DNA of 48,376 nt from positions 1 to 48,376 of the forward strand of contig JACPRD010000174.1 of the NCBI GenBank assembly GCA_016190145.1. Direction: 5' to 3'. The notes below the pieces were generated by a model. That model was given only the letters and a program-made list of their open reading frames with translations, did not search any database and had not been told where the DNA came from. The stretch's first letter is position 1, and every line of letters begins with the position of its first letter. Origin of the DNA: Planctomycetota bacterium. GTDB lineage: Bacteria; Planctomycetota; MHYJ01; WSZJ01. The translations under genes were made by a program, and so were the position numbers. This document shows, piece by piece, positions 1 to 7,306 of this stretch.

Positions 1-108
1 CGAGAGACCCAGCTTCTCCACCAGGGTCCAGATCGAGCGCGCCGGGTGATCGGCCGCAAGCCGCGACTCGAGATCCCTCAAACCGCAGCGCGGGTTCGTC
101 AGAACCAG
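1..108 (-). pseudogene. Transposase-like fragment, cut by the window edge
   Basis: The minus strand is open for 36 codons from a TAG at 109-111 to the window edge. The reading contains DLESRLAADHPARSIW followed by a TLVEKLGLS-type continuation. This recalls the N-terminus of IS1182-like transposases, which carry a DHPAR-x-IW-x-LVE-x-LDLS motif. No ATG lies between the upstream TAG and the motif; the only candidate start is a TTG at 79-81. The gene may therefore be a 5'-truncated remnant, or it may start at that TTG. Most of the protein would lie outside the window. It sits directly beside hairpin element A. The call rests on one remembered motif. Confidence 0.42.
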
Positions 109-129
109 CTAAGCGCACAGCCCTTACAT

Positions 130-268
130 GAGAGTCTGAGAAAAAAGCGAGCGCAGGAGCGGTGGCCGGGACGGCGCGGGCACGAAAACACCGCGAGGAG
201 CAAATCCGCCCAGGTGCCCGAGCCGGCCCGTGCCACCGCGAGGGAGCTCGCTCTTTTCTCGGACTCTC
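130..268. repeat. Palindromic hairpin element A (TCTGAGA family)
   Basis: The ends are inverted repeats: GAGAGTCTGAGAAAAAAGCG at 130-149 pairs with the sequence ending at 268, with arms of about 23 bp and two mismatches. Bases 122-241 match the reverse complement of 7354-7473 over 120 positions with about nine differences and no gap, counted by eye. The right tip reaches the TGA stop codon of the topoisomerase VI A gene. It could act as a transcript end for that operon or be a non-autonomous mobile element. Confidence 0.8.
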
Positions 269-1370
269 AGTCGAGAAACTCCCGGTCCTTTATCTTTTTC
301 GGCAGGTATTCCTCCGTCACAAACGAGATCCCCCGGTTCGAGAGCGCTTCCAGCTCGAGCTTGTAGCCGAGCTTCAGCATGTTCTTGATCTCTACCTGCC
401 ACGGCTTCTTCTGGAACCAAGGATACTCCATGATCTGCTTCGCCCGCTTCAGGTCCTCGTCGTTCAGCCGGATCGTCACCGTGTCGTCGATCTTCCAGCG
501 CTCCTTGTCGAAGCTGGAGAGGCCGATGAACTTGGCCTGCGGGACGGCCATGCGGACGGACTCGTAGGCGAGATTGATGGAGCCCTGCTTGACGACGCTG
601 TAGATGTAGTAGCCCCAGGGGTCGTTGTCGACGAACGTGTAGAGCGGGAGCTTGAGCTCGTTCACCATCCGGTGCAGCAGGCGCCGGACGCCGCGCGGCG
701 GCTGGCCCTGGCCGTGCAGCAGGATGCACTTGTGCTTCTTCCAGAACTTGTCTTCGTTCAGGCGGCGCCAGACGGCGTCCTTTTCGACGAGCAGGATGAA
801 CTTCGCGTCGCATCGCTTGAACTGCACGATGTTGGGCTCGCAGATCGAGGGGATCGACCAGCCGCCCGAGCCCATCTTGCGCGCGTCGATCGTGTCGCCC
901 ATGTCGCGCAGCGTCAGCTCGCCGACGAGCGCGCCCTTGTTGGAGGCGAAGAGGCCCAGCTCCTCGCGGAGGGCGTCCGCGGTGACCTCCAGATCTTCGA
1001 TGATCGGGTCGCTCTCCTCCTGCTCGTCGAACGTGTTCTCCGACGTGCCGGGGATCGTGCGCTTGGCCATGTAGTAGAGGTCGCGGATGCTCGTCGTCTT
1101 GCCCTCGTCGAGCAGGTCCTTGCACTTCTCCGCCACCAGGAACGTCTGCATGTACTTCTTGGCCATGCCGATGTTGAAGAACTCGCGCGACTGCTTCGCG
1201 CGGCCCATCTCGATGATCGCCTTCTTCGGGTTGAAGTTGACGTTCGAGAGGTTCCGGAGCGGGATGTCGACCGAGGGGTTCTTCTGGGCCTTGATCTCGC
1301 CGATGGCCTCCTCGCCGAGAACGGACAGGCTCTTCAGGATCGATTCGTTCTTCTTGATCGGGGCGATCAT
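267..1370 (-). CDS. top6A: DNA topoisomerase VI subunit A (Spo11-like)
   Basis: This is the DNA-cleaving subunit of type IIB topoisomerase, 367 aa, the usual length. The catalytic region TTSIRDLYYMAK (residues 92-103) holds the tyrosine pair Y99/Y100, one of which should form the 5'-phosphotyrosine link to DNA. The Toprim fold follows, with metal ligands in LLVEKDAVW (E196) and VDNDPWG (D248, D250). The ATG at 1370 has a GAGGA ribosome site just upstream and lies 30 nt after the stop of the B subunit, so the two form an operon. Topoisomerase VI relaxes and decatenates DNA as an A2B2 complex. It is standard in archaea and plants but sporadic in bacteria. No part looks truncated. Confidence 0.93.
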   Translation of the reverse strand: MIAPIKKNESILKSLSVLGEEAIGEIKAQKNPSVDIPLRNLSNVNFNPKKAIIEMGRAKQSREFFNIGMAKKYMQTFLVAEKCKDLLDEGKTTSIRDLYYMAKRTIPGTSENTFDEQEESDPIIEDLEVTADALREELGLFASNKGALVGELTLRDMGDTIDARKMGSGGWSIPSICEPNIVQFKRCDAKFILLVEKDAVWRRLNEDKFWKKHKCILLHGQGQPPRGVRRLLHRMVNELKLPLYTFVDNDPWGYYIYSVVKQGSINLAYESVRMAVPQAKFIGLSSFDKERWKIDDTVTIRLNDEDLKRAKQIMEYPWFQKKPWQVEIKNMLKLGYKLELEALSNRGISFVTEEYLPKKIKDREFLD

Positions 1371-1400
1371 GTCGCGGTTCCTCGCGGGGTCAGGGGGCCT

Positions 1401-3164
1401 TTACTCAGGAGTCTCCGGCTTCCGGTCGGCGACGACCACGTCCTCGTGCACCGGCTCGAGCGCGCCTTTCACCAGCCTGTCCGCCGCCGCGCTCTCGCGC
1501 TTGGCGATCCTGAGCAGCCAGGCCTGGATCTTCGCGACCTTCGAGGCAATCTTCGGCCCGTCCGTCTTCCTGAGCAGCCCGCGGTGCGTGATGCGCGCGA
1601 GCGACGTCGCCAGAATGCTCGAGTACTTCTCGAAGATCTGCCGGCGCTTCGCCTCGCGCTCCGCGTGGTCCTGCTGCCGGATGAACGTGCCGATCTTGCG
1701 GCCGACTTCCTGGAGGGCGAGCTTGATCTCCTTCTCGACCTCCGCGTAGTTGGCGATCGCGTCCTTCGATTCGCTGGTGAAGGGGACCCAGACGGAGGCG
1801 AAATGGATGAAGACGACGGCGGGGCCGATGGGGAGGGAACCGCGCGGCTGGGAGAGGCCGTAGTTCTTCCAGGACGTTTCGACGGCCGCCTGGGTGATGG
1901 CGCAGGCGGACTGCTGGTACAGAAGCGGCACGCGGTTGGCGTAGCGGAACATCGTGACGGGGTCTTCGGCGTCCATCCCCTCGCAGTCCCACGCGATGGC
2001 GGCCTCGACCACGAACGGGTTGCCGCGGTAGACGCTGGGCTTGCGCGTCGTCGCGACGTAGCACCTCGCCTTCACCGTCGCGCGCAGTCCCGCCAGGATC
2101 CGGTCCTCGCCGATCGGCGAGATGCAGTTCGTGGGCGGGGCCATGATCTTGACTTCGTTGATGGCTTTATGAAGCGCCTCCGCCTCCTTGACGCCCACGC
2201 TCTGCGCCCAGGTGTTCGGCGTCAGGCCGGCCTTCGCGAGAATCTCATGCGCGACCTGCGGCGAGACGCGCGAGAAGTCGTTGCACAGGAAGCCCTGCAC
2301 CTTCTTCTCCACCGTCGCGCGCAGCATCTTGATCAGCGTGCCCAGCTCGACCCCGTACGGATGCGGCTTGATCTCGCGCGGCGGCTCGGGGTTCGTCGTC
2401 ACCTGCCGCTCGTACGTCACCTTCTCCCCGAGCGGCGACACGTAGTTCAGCGTCACGTGCGGGTTCGCGATCGCCGTCTCGCGCAGGTACTCGTCCACGC
2501 TCCGGCGGCCCTTCTCGTATTTCCCGGCGAACTCCAGCTCCACACGCGTCCCGTGGTCGCGGTGCCACGTCTCGAGATCCTTCTCCGCCGTCAGCTCCGC
2601 CTGGTTCTTCGCCGTGTCGAGGTGCAGCTCGCACTGGTACGCGGGCTTCTTCGCCCCCGTCCGCGTTGCGATCAGCACCGGCTGCCCCGTCGTGATCTGC
2701 GCATAAAGCCCCGCGGCCGAAATCCCGATCCCCTGCTGCCCGCGCGACTGCTTCATCGTGTGGAACTTCGACCCGTACAGGAGCTTCCCGAAAATCTTCG
2801 GCACCTGCGCCTTCACGATCCCCGGCCCGTTGTCCTCGACGATCAGCCGGAACCGCTCCTCCGTGATCATCCGGATCTCGACCAGCACCTCCGGCAGGAT
2901 CCCCGCCTCCTCGCACGCGTCCAGCGAGTTGTCCACCGCCTCCTTCACCGCCGTCATCAGCGCGCGCTTTGGATTGTCGAACCCCAGCAGGTGCCGGTTC
3001 TTCGCGAAGAACTCGCTCACCGAAATCTCGCGCTGCTTCTTCGCCATCGACTCCGCCGTCTGCGGCACGTGCACCGGCCCGCGCCTGCGCGCAATCGCCG
3101 CCGGGACGGCCTCGGACGCCGCGGGCGCCGTGGCGACGCCCGGATCGATTCTCTCTTCTTGCAT
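1401..3164 (-). CDS. top6B: DNA topoisomerase VI subunit B (GHKL ATPase)
   Basis: This is the ATP-driven clamp subunit that partners subunit A. From the ATG at 3164 it has 587 aa. The Bergerat ATP site is complete: N box [10 protein letters not shown] (about residues 74-83), G1 box VEDNGPGI (about 109-116), and glycine lid GQQGIGIS (about 142-149). The remainder fits the H2TH and transducer regions. I chose the ATG at 3164 because AGAGGAAG lies just upstream. A longer reading begins at a TTG at 3248 and adds 28 residues rich in Arg, Lys and Pro; GGAGAAGG precedes it, so that start is possible. The gene is first in the operon, followed after 30 nt by subunit A. Confidence 0.93.
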   Translation of the reverse strand: MQEERIDPGVATAPAASEAVPAAIARRRGPVHVPQTAESMAKKQREISVSEFFAKNRHLLGFDNPKRALMTAVKEAVDNSLDACEEAGILPEVLVEIRMITEERFRLIVEDNGPGIVKAQVPKIFGKLLYGSKFHTMKQSRGQQGIGISAAGLYAQITTGQPVLIATRTGAKKPAYQCELHLDTAKNQAELTAEKDLETWHRDHGTRVELEFAGKYEKGRRSVDEYLRETAIANPHVTLNYVSPLGEKVTYERQVTTNPEPPREIKPHPYGVELGTLIKMLRATVEKKVQGFLCNDFSRVSPQVAHEILAKAGLTPNTWAQSVGVKEAEALHKAINEVKIMAPPTNCISPIGEDRILAGLRATVKARCYVATTRKPSVYRGNPFVVEAAIAWDCEGMDAEDPVTMFRYANRVPLLYQQSACAITQAAVETSWKNYGLSQPRGSLPIGPAVVFIHFASVWVPFTSESKDAIANYAEVEKEIKLALQEVGRKIGTFIRQQDHAEREAKRRQIFEKYSSILATSLARITHRGLLRKTDGPKIASKVAKIQAWLLRIAKRESAAADRLVKGALEPVHEDVVVADRKPETPE

Positions 3165-3306
3165 CTTCTTCCTCTTGGAAGGGTTCCCGCGCGGGGCCGG
3201 GCGTTTTCCGGGCCGGGCTTTCGCGGGAGGGTGCCTGCGGCGTTTCAAGGGTGGACCTTCTCCTCAGGTGTATTTCGGCAGGGAGGGGTGAGGAACTGAA
3301 GGAAGT

Positions 3307-3335
3307 GGAATACCGGGACGGGACTGCCGGCGCAA
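3307..3335 (-). promoter_or_regulatory. Candidate sigma-70 promoter of the topoisomerase VI operon
   Basis: On the minus strand TTGCGC (3330-3335) is followed after 17 nt by TATTCC (3307-3312). Transcription would start near 3300, upstream of both possible starts of subunit B. The match is moderate. Confidence 0.4.
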
Positions 3336-3400
3336 GCCAAAGATGAGAAGGGAGACCCCCGCACCTTGACCTTCCCTCCCCGGCCCGGCACACTTCAGCC

Positions 3401-3916
3401 ATGCGCCTCGCCCCCGCCGCCGTGCTCGTCGTCCTCTGCGGCTGCGCGGATTCCACGCGCATGGTCGCCGAGTACGCGCCCGGCCGCTCCTTCAGCGTCA
3501 CCGAGAGCTCCTGGGTGCCCGGCGCCGCACTTCGGCTTCCGAATAACGGCCCCGACATGGCCCAGCTCGACTCGGGCGCGATTCTCTCCGTCGTTTCCGG
3601 CGAGCACGACGTGGTTCTGTTCGCCCGGAAGGCCGATACGGACGACGTGGAGATCGCGGCGTGGGTCGAACTCGACGGAGACCACCTCGCCGCCGCCGCC
3701 TTCTGGGTCCGCGACTGGGGCGGCGAAACCGTGTGGTATGCCGCGATTTCCGCGGAAGGAATGTTGAGCGTCGACCGCACCGATGAGGACTGGCTCAGGG
3801 GAACCCTCGACCTCCGCTTCAAAGGCCTCCGAATGTCGGCCCGGGAGGGCTCGAGCGGTCCCTTCACTTTCCGGCTGCGAGGCAATTTCCGCGCCGAATC
3901 CTCTTCACCCAGGTAA
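3401..3916 (+). CDS. Predicted lipoprotein, unknown function
   Basis: The protein has 171 aa. Its first residues, MRLAPAAVLVVLCGCADS, form a short lipoprotein signal with the lipobox VVLCGC and probable lipidated Cys13 or Cys15. The mature part is short and beta-rich in appearance, without a domain I recognise and without repeated cysteines. It would be anchored to a membrane on the outer side of the cytoplasmic membrane. It is divergent from the topoisomerase VI operon, and the DUF2914-like gene follows 74 nt downstream on the same strand. I cannot assign a function. Confidence 0.65.
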   Translation: MRLAPAAVLVVLCGCADSTRMVAEYAPGRSFSVTESSWVPGAALRLPNNGPDMAQLDSGAILSVVSGEHDVVLFARKADTDDVEIAAWVELDGDHLAAAAFWVRDWGGETVWYAAISAEGMLSVDRTDEDWLRGTLDLRFKGLRMSAREGSSGPFTFRLRGNFRAESSSPR

Positions 3917-3946
3917 AGTCCGCGCCCCGGAGCGCCGAAGGAAGTA

Positions 3947-3970
3947 GTTGGCGTCCCTCTCAACGCCAAC
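3947..3970. promoter_or_regulatory. Hairpin or dyad upstream of the DUF2914-like gene
   Basis: GTTGGCGT (3947-3954) pairs perfectly with ACGCCAAC (3963-3970) around an 8-nt loop, 20 nt before the start codon at 3991. It could be an operator or a leader hairpin. No T-run follows, so it is not an intrinsic terminator. Confidence 0.4.
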
Positions 3971-3990
3971 CCTCTCCGGAGTTTCCCCAC

Positions 3991-4638
3991 ATGAACAAGC
4001 GCGTGGTGCTGGGTTTTCTCGTCGCCGGCGGTCTCGGCATCGGGCTTTTTTCGGCGGCGGAGCGCGTGATGCGCGGGGCCGGCCAGACGGTGGTGCGGCA
4101 TCCCGCGCCGCCGCCGGTCGATCCGGAGAAGCCGGTCGAGATCGTGACGGTACCGCAAAAGAAGAAACCGGTGGCGGCCGCCGAGAGCCGGCCCGCGGCC
4201 CCGGTCGCCGCCGTGCGGACGTCGCCGCAGGCGCCGCCACGAGGGGAAGTCGCCCGCTGGGAGGAGCCGCGTCCGGTCCAGGCCACGACGGTGGCGCCGC
4301 CGCGCGCCGCCTCCGGAGTCAAGATCGACCGCCTCGTCCTCTGCCTCGCCGTCAAGGACCGCAACCCCGCCAACGAAGTCGCCAGCGTCCCCTCGGACGT
4401 CGGCAAGGTCTTCGCCTGGCTGCGTGTCTCCGGCGCTTCCGGCAGGAAGGTCCGCACCGTCTGGACCGTGAATGGCAAGTCCTCGCCCGGCACCTGGCTC
4501 AACGTCGGCTCGAACCAGTGGCGCACCTGGGCTTCAAAACGGATCGACGCCTCGATGAAAGGCTCCGCGCGCGTCGAGGTCCAGGACGATAAGGGAAACG
4601 TGCTGGCGTCGAAGGAGTTCACGATCACCGGGAGGTAG
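3991..4638 (+). CDS. DUF2914-like membrane-anchored protein
   Basis: The protein has 215 aa. An N-terminal hydrophobic segment (about residues 4-22) is a signal anchor. A Pro/Ala-rich linker runs to about residue 108. The C-terminal 105 residues resemble DUF2914: KVFAWLRVSG, a conserved WTVNGKS, the WRTWASKRI motif, and a final GNVLASKEFTITG strand. The family is found at the C-terminus of many envelope proteins and its role is unknown to me. The start ATG at 3991 has CGGAG upstream. The domain call is from memory of the motif pattern. Confidence 0.72.
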   Translation: MNKRVVLGFLVAGGLGIGLFSAAERVMRGAGQTVVRHPAPPPVDPEKPVEIVTVPQKKKPVAAAESRPAAPVAAVRTSPQAPPRGEVARWEEPRPVQATTVAPPRAASGVKIDRLVLCLAVKDRNPANEVASVPSDVGKVFAWLRVSGASGRKVRTVWTVNGKSSPGTWLNVGSNQWRTWASKRIDASMKGSARVEVQDDKGNVLASKEFTITGR

Positions 4639-4642
4639 GGAC

Positions 4643-4714
4643 ATGCAGCGCACCGTCTGGTACGCCGTCGCGATCGCGAAGGTCGTCGCGAGCCTCGTTT
4701 TCGCCCGGAGGTAG
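4643..4714 (+). CDS. Possible 23-residue hydrophobic peptide
   Basis: An ATG at 4643 opens a 23-codon frame ending in TAG. It begins 4 nt after the stop of the DUF2914-like gene and has a good GGAGG ribosome site at 4630-4635, which overlaps that gene's last codons. The peptide is one hydrophobic stretch (VWYAVAIAKVVASLVFA) with a basic tail, so it could be a tiny membrane protein. Such short frames also arise by chance in GC-rich DNA. Confidence 0.3.
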   Translation: MQRTVWYAVAIAKVVASLVFARR

Positions 4715-4732
4715 GCGCGACCGCGCGCCGAC

Positions 4733-4763
4733 AAAAAAAGCCGCCGGTGCCCCGGCGGCTTTC
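4733..4763 (-). terminator. Intrinsic terminator of the small basic protein gene
   Basis: GCCGCCGG (4740-4747) pairs with CCGGCGGC (4752-4759) around a 4-nt loop. On the minus strand a run of seven T follows (4733-4739), a classical rho-independent terminator 18 nt past the stop codon at 4781. On the plus strand only three T follow, so it may also stop transcription from the other side weakly. Confidence 0.85.
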
Positions 4764-4780
4764 GAACGTGCCGATCCGGA

Positions 4781-5116
4781 CTACTTCTTCCCGCCCGGCT
4801 TCGCCGCCGCAGCCGGAGCCGCCACCTTGCCCGCCGCCGCCGCAGGAGCGCCCTTCGCCCCCGCCGCCGGGGCCGCCACCGCCGCCGGAGCCGCGCCCGG
4901 AGCTCCCGGAACCGCGCCCGCCGCCGGAGCCGCCTCCGCCTTCACCTTGGCCTTCGCCTTCGCCATGATGCTGCGCATCTTCGGGAGACCGTAAACGGAA
5001 GAGTCGTCGTCGACCTTGCCTTCGGTGAGAAGCGTCTGGAACCGCTCGGTGCGGTTGAGGACGTTGCGGTGGCGGGTCAGCGCCCCCTTGGCTTTCAGGC
5101 TCTTGTGAATGGACAT
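4781..5116 (-). CDS. Small basic protein of the PVC superphylum (TIGR04137-like)
   Basis: The first 52 residues, starting MSIHKSLKAKGALTRHRNVL and containing RTERFQTL and VYGLPKMRS, match the small basic protein family I know from Planctomycetes, Verrucomicrobia and Chlamydiae. Its precise role is unknown to me; a ribosome or rRNA link has been suggested by the family name. Here the core is followed by about 58 residues made almost only of Ala, Pro, Gly and Lys, like a histone-H1 tail, giving 111 aa instead of the usual 50-70. A promoter (5157-5184) and a terminator (4733-4763) frame it as a single-gene unit, as expected for a strongly expressed gene. It is the best taxonomic marker in the window. 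Confidence 0.85.
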   Translation of the reverse strand: MSIHKSLKAKGALTRHRNVLNRTERFQTLLTEGKVDDDSSVYGLPKMRSIMAKAKAKVKAEAAPAAGAVPGAPGAAPAAVAAPAAGAKGAPAAAAGKVAAPAAAAKPGGKK

Positions 5117-5156
5117 CGGTTGCAGGCTCCGTCTCGTGTTAATTGGAAGGGGGCAG

Positions 5157-5184
5157 AGTGTAGCAGTGGACCCCCAATTTTCAA
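5157..5184 (-). promoter_or_regulatory. Promoter of the small basic protein gene
   Basis: On the minus strand TTGAAA (5179-5184) and TACACT (5157-5162) are separated by 16 nt. Transcription should begin near 5150, giving a leader of about 35 nt before the ATG at 5116. Confidence 0.55.
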
Positions 5185-5274
5185 GAAGGAACCGCGTGAC
5201 CCGGCGCGGTGCCCGACTGCGGGCAGGCCGCTTCGCCCTGGATTCTCCGGGAGTTTCGGCGCGGCCACGGCAGC

Positions 5275-5316
5275 CATAAGCCAGAAGCTATAAGCTTCGC
5301 GCTTCGCGCGCCACCT
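5275..5316. repeat. Degenerate 7-nt tandem array (CATAAGC type)
   Basis: Consecutive heptamers read CATAAGC, CAGAAGC, TATAAGC, TTCGCGC, TTCGCGC, GCCACCT. The first three are variants of the unit repeated almost nine times at 18739-18800. The array lies in the spacer between two minus-strand genes. Confidence 0.6.
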
Positions 5317-5396
5317 GCAGCACCTTCACGCCCTCTTCGCCACGACCTCGCCGGCGTTGTCCAGCACGTAGACGACCCGCTTCGCCGCGGCCAGCG

Positions 5397-6146
5397 CTAC
5401 TTGGTCTGGGCGAGCCAACTGAGGTTGAGCGGCTTGTTGATCCGTTCGGCGATGCCGCGGTACTTGCGGAGAAGGGCGTCCGCTTCCGGGGCGGACTGCT
5501 TCTCGACGAAGCCCGCGAGGACGGCCCATGTGTTGTTCAGCTTCACGACGCTCGCCTCGGATCCGCCGGCGCCCGCGATGCGCTCGCAGAGACGGTCGGC
5601 GAGGTTCCGGTCGGCTTCGGGGTAGGCCATGAGCTGAAGGGTCCAGCCCTTGCGGGGTGCAGCGGGCGGCTCGGGTTCGCGCGGCGCCGGCGGTTTTGCC
5701 GCCTCTTCCTTCGGGGGCGGCGGGAGGAGGTCGCGCTTCGGCGCGGGCTGTTTCGGCGCCCCGTTATGGGCGATGGCGGGGGGTGGCTCGTTCTGCGGGG
5801 CGGGCGCGTCGGCGCCGTGCTGGCGGCGTTCCCACTGAACGCCGAGGGCGAATGAGCCGAAGAGGCAGGCGGCGCCGACCATGAGGCCGAAGAGGGCGGT
5901 GTTGAGCTTAAGGGAGATGACGGTATCGCCTGCGGGGGCGGCGTTGTACGCCGCGGCGGCGGTGGCGCCGGTGCTGGGGCCTGGGGCGGGGGTAGGGGAG
6001 GCGGGTTTCGTGACGAGGCGGAGGGGGGTCGTCGGTTTTTCGGCGGGCGGGTCGGCGACCATGATGCGGGTGCCGTCGGTGCCGGTGTTCTTGGGGGCGC
6101 CGTGGCGGAAGAGTTCGAAGATTTCGATGCCGTCTTTTTTGGCCAT
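5397..6146 (-). CDS. SPOR-like single-pass membrane protein
   Basis: The protein has 249 aa. After a hydrophilic N-terminus rich in Pro and Ala, one transmembrane segment (around LFGLMVGAACLFGSFALGVQ, about residues 85-105) is followed by a Pro/Lys-rich linker. The C-terminal 80 residues beginning KGWTLQLMAYPEADRN resemble a SPOR domain, with the paired strand LNNTWAVLAGFVEK. SPOR domains bind denuded peptidoglycan, often at division sites, so an envelope role is likely. The ATG at 6146 is chosen because GGGAGGT lies about 10 nt upstream; a GTG at 6164 lacks a ribosome site. The divergent side is the large structured spacer. Confidence 0.7.
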   Translation of the reverse strand: MAKKDGIEIFELFRHGAPKNTGTDGTRIMVADPPAEKPTTPLRLVTKPASPTPAPGPSTGATAAAAYNAAPAGDTVISLKLNTALFGLMVGAACLFGSFALGVQWERRQHGADAPAPQNEPPPAIAHNGAPKQPAPKRDLLPPPPKEEAAKPPAPREPEPPAAPRKGWTLQLMAYPEADRNLADRLCERIAGAGGSEASVVKLNNTWAVLAGFVEKQSAPEADALLRKYRGIAERINKPLNLSWLAQTK

Positions 6147-6236
6147 GTTGAGGTTACCTCCCACGGTAAATCGGCGGTAGGGAGGGCGCGGCTGAATCTA
6201 ATTGCGGTGGATTGAGGGAAATTGCCAATCGGTGTC

Positions 6237-6279
6237 CAGTTCTCGAACTGTCATCGAGTGTCCCGAAAACAGGACACTC
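6237..6279. promoter_or_regulatory. Two dyads, candidate upstream activator sites
   Basis: GAGTGTCC (6256-6263) pairs perfectly with GGACACTC (6272-6279), and CAGTTC (6237-6242) pairs with GAACTG (6245-6250). The centre of the larger dyad lies about 98 nt upstream of the start predicted from the sigma-54 promoter at 6340-6356, the normal distance for an enhancer-binding activator. The region also lies upstream of the divergent SPOR-like gene, so it could serve that side instead. Confidence 0.5.
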
Positions 6280-6339
6280 ATGGCTGGTGCTGCATTCCCA
6301 TAACTCATGTGTTCATAATAACTTATGAATTCGCAAGTC

Positions 6340-6356
6340 TGGCATCTCCCTTGCGA
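6340..6356 (+). promoter_or_regulatory. Sigma-54 (RpoN) promoter
   Basis: TGGCATCTCCCTTGCGA matches the sigma-54 consensus TGGCAC-N5-TTGCW, with GG (6341-6342) and GC (6353-6354) spaced by exactly 10 nt. Transcription would begin near 6366. No convincing coding gene lies on this strand before 7599, so the transcript may be non-coding or have a very long leader. Confidence 0.65.
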
Positions 6357-6383
6357 TAGGTCCCCCCGCCAGCAACGGACCCA

Positions 6384-6425
6384 CGAAGAACGAGAAACGA
6401 GAAACGAGAAACGGAGAACGAAGCC
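6384..6425. repeat. 7-nt tandem array (CGAGAAA)
   Basis: The phase-7 units read CGAAGAA, three copies of CGAGAAA, CGGAGAA and CGAAGCC. It begins about 18 nt downstream of the predicted sigma-54 start. The unit differs from the heptamers at 18739 and 21597. Confidence 0.65.
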
Positions 6426-6462
6426 TTACGCAAGACAGTGATCCGTCTGAAAAAACTTACAG

Positions 6463-6544
6463 GGGTCGAGTGTGTGGCTCGACCCAGGGCGTGTGCCCAA
6501 CCTGGAGCGGCAGCTCACCAAGTGTCAACCCCCTGCGCTTGGTG
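6463..6544. ncRNA. Candidate structured RNA: four adjacent hairpins
   Basis: Four hairpins follow without gaps larger than a few nt. They are GGGTCGAG with CTCGACCC (6463-6485), GGGC with GCCC around GTGT (6487-6498), GAGC with GCTC around GGCA (6505-6516), and CACCAAG with CTTGGTG (6516-6544). CAGGGG near 6462 could also pair with CCCCTG near 6530 to close them. On the plus strand the block lies about 100 nt downstream of the sigma-54 start. On the minus strand the first hairpin is followed by GTAAGTTTTTTC, like a terminator, so the strand is uncertain. I do not recognise a known RNA family. The two 4-bp stems alone could be chance. Confidence 0.4.
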
Positions 6545-6556
6545 GGTTGTCCGTTT

Positions 6557-6705
6557 TCTGAGAACGCAGGCAAAAACCTCCCTGCGGCGCGCGACACGGG
6601 TCCGACCGGCGCGCGAAGAGGGCGTTGGATCGCCCCGGGACTTTCGACGCGCGCCGCCCGGACCCGCGCCGCGCGTCCTCGGTCGGCTTTTGCCCGCGTT
6701 CTCAA
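6557..6705. repeat. Palindromic hairpin element F (TCTGAGA family)
   Basis: TCTGAGAACGCAGGCAAAA at 6557-6575 pairs with TTTTGCCCGCGTTCTCAA at 6688-6705, arms of about 17 bp with one mismatch after the tip. The interior is GC-rich with no frame I trust. The tip resembles those of elements A, B, C, D and E, while the rest of the arm is different. Confidence 0.65.
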
Positions 6706-6768
6706 GGTTCCGGTTCCGAGGCTTGCAGTTCTGCGGCGGCGCCTCGGCGGAATCGGGCCGCAGACCTC

Positions 6769-6908
6769 AGAGTTTGTGAAAAAATCGGTCTGGCCCGCTC
6801 AGGCGTTTGATGTGGGATGTTCCGTCGGCCGGCAGGAAGGCTCACGGTTGGCAAAGACTGGACGAGCCGGCCGACTCCGCCCCCAGACCGATTTTTTCTC
6901 AGGCTGTC
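6769..6908. repeat. Palindromic hairpin element B (TCTGAGA family)
   Basis: GTGAAAAAATCGGTCTGG (ending 6793) pairs with CCAGACCGATTTTTTCTC (6883-6900), and the outer tips AGAGTTT and GGCTGTC are related. The reverse complement of the interior is similar to 14947-15036, sharing GGCCGGCTCGTC and a GACGGA-x-CATCCC block, so this interior exists at least twice. Confidence 0.7.
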
Positions 6909-6990
6909 AGGCCCCTCAATAACCGCCCACCAGGCCGACGCAGCCTGACGCGCGCGGTTCTTGCTCAGACTCTGAACTACTAGCTTCGAG

Positions 6991-7013
6991 AATCGTCGCG
7001 CGACGCGACGATT
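6991..7013. other. Perfect 9-bp hairpin in the structured spacer
   Basis: AATCGTCGC (6991-6999) pairs with GCGACGATT (7005-7013) around a 5-nt loop. No T-run follows on either strand. Just upstream, CTCAGACTCTGA at 6965-6976 looks like a solitary tip of the TCTGAGA family. Confidence 0.5.
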
Positions 7014-7037
7014 TGGCGGCGGTGGACGGTCGCGATT

Positions 7038-7246
7038 GGCCACGAAAAGGCACAAAAGGCACATAGAGGAGACAGTCGAGGAGGGGGCTCGATCGACGGA
7101 TGCCGTCGGAGCACCAAGCTCAACTCCTCGGATACTTGAGGGCTTCGAGAAACCGACCAGGCTTGCGGGTGAGGTTCGGCGCGCCGAAGTACCAAATCAC
7201 AAAGAACATTTTGTGATTCTTTGTGAATTCCGTGCCTTTTTGTGGC
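7038..7246. repeat. Inverted pair of GGCCACAAAAGGCAC-type arms
   Basis: GGCCACGAAAAGGCAC (7038-7053) is inverted at 7231-7246 with one difference, around roughly 180 nt. Next to the right arm, ATCACAAA and TTTGTGAT (about 7196-7216) form a further hairpin. Both arms are made of short A-rich and T-rich near-repeats and are clearly less GC-rich than their surroundings. I see no gene between them. Confidence 0.6.
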
Positions 7247-7306
7247 CATTCCCAAAGTTCGTCGTGCGGCGGGTCGTACTTTGGTTGCGGCCGAAGGCCG
7301 CGCTAT

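Noticed and set aside
162..3299. Long plus-strand open frame opposite the topoisomerase VI operon
   Set aside because: It is rich in Arg, Leu and Val without any domain and is the mirror of two well-supported genes; GC-rich DNA gives such shadows.
4747..4968. Pro-rich plus-strand frame opposite the small basic protein
   Set aside because: It mirrors the Ala/Gly/Pro tail of the supported minus-strand gene and overlaps its terminator.
6490..6555. Integron attC site (GCCCAAC followed by a hairpin)
   Set aside because: The matching GTTRRRY core is absent on the other side, and no integrase or cassette array is seen.
6438..6922. Short plus-strand frames over the hairpin cluster and element F
   Set aside because: They are Arg- and Ser-rich, have no ribosome site and cross inverted repeats; the region looks like structured RNA or repeats instead.
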